Positions 6,121-6,183 of a DNA stretch of 6,183 nucleotides are shown here, in pieces; within the stretch, counting starts at the first letter, position 1; every line of letters begins with the position of its first letter. A program made the position numbers and the translations under genes. The stretch comes from Bacteroidota bacterium (GTDB lineage: Bacteria; Bacteroidota; Rhodothermia; Rhodothermales; UBA10348): the NCBI GenBank assembly GCA_022571135.1, contig JACZYK010000172.1, positions 1-6,183 of the forward strand, written 5' to 3'. The notes beneath the pieces are model-generated. The model saw only the letters and a program-made list of their open reading frames with translations, searched no databases and was not told the DNA's origin.

Positions 6121-6183
6121 GACCCGTGCTTCTGATTATGAGATTTAAAAGAAGGCGCTCGGTAAAAAAAGTGGGTCTACCGG
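6121..6183 (-). promoter_or_regulatory. AT-rich upstream region of the peptidase, possible promoter
   Basis: This stretch is clearly richer in A and T than the genes. On the minus strand CATAAT (6140 to 6135) is a possible -10 box, and TTTTAAAT (6150 to 6143) is another AT-rich candidate. No -35 box at a normal distance is convincing. A run of seven T (6170 to 6164, minus strand) could be an upstream promoter element or the tail of a terminator belonging to a gene beyond the window. The evidence is compositional only. Confidence 0.3.

Noticed and set aside
6160..6182. Terminator hairpin at the right edge (CGGTA...TACCG around an A/T run)
   Set aside because: The stem is only five bases with a 13-base loop, the T-run lies inside the loop rather than after the stem, and the window ends there.

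Overview
The window is a bacterial chromosomal segment, moderately GC-rich, with five protein-coding genes and very little non-coding DNA. No RNA gene, CRISPR array, insertion sequence or transposase is visible. The mix of genes (a signal-peptided M28 peptidase with an inserted domain, a cupredoxin oxidase, a ZIP permease with an extracytoplasmic domain), together with weak or absent Shine-Dalgarno sequences before several genes, suggests an aerobic Gram-negative bacterium. It would fit somewhere in the Rhodothermota/Balneolota/Gemmatimonadota-like range. That assignment is a low-confidence inference, because there is no marker gene here.

Left part, plus strand (1-1892): the C-terminal two-domain part of a multicopper oxidase, cut by the window edge, is followed after 17 bases by a ZIP-family metal transporter. 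The transporter carries an extra N-terminal membrane anchor and an extracytoplasmic beta-rich domain of about 100 residues. The pair looks like one operon. It resembles, by analogy only, oxidase-permease couples such as Fet3-Ftr1, in which a copper oxidase changes the redox state of a metal that the permease then handles. This is the most interesting part of the window.

Middle, plus strand (1893-2955): a 106-base gap with a weak promoter candidate precedes a fold-type II PLP enzyme of the threonine/serine dehydratase family. It has some departures from the usual cofactor-loop motifs.

Right part, minus strand (3017-6120): an exported M28 metallopeptidase is transcribed leftwards. It is followed after 8 bases by an aldehyde dehydrogenase whose ribosome-binding site overlaps the peptidase stop codon, so the two are probably co-transcribed and translationally coupled. 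The dehydrogenase converges on the dehydratase gene across a 61-base gap with no recognisable terminator. Its 5' part contains a perfect 13-base inverted repeat with a 2-base spacer, in the coding sequence, which resembles a dispersed palindromic element.

The dehydratase, dehydrogenase and peptidase could all serve peptide and amino-acid catabolism, but nothing in the sequence proves that they share a pathway.
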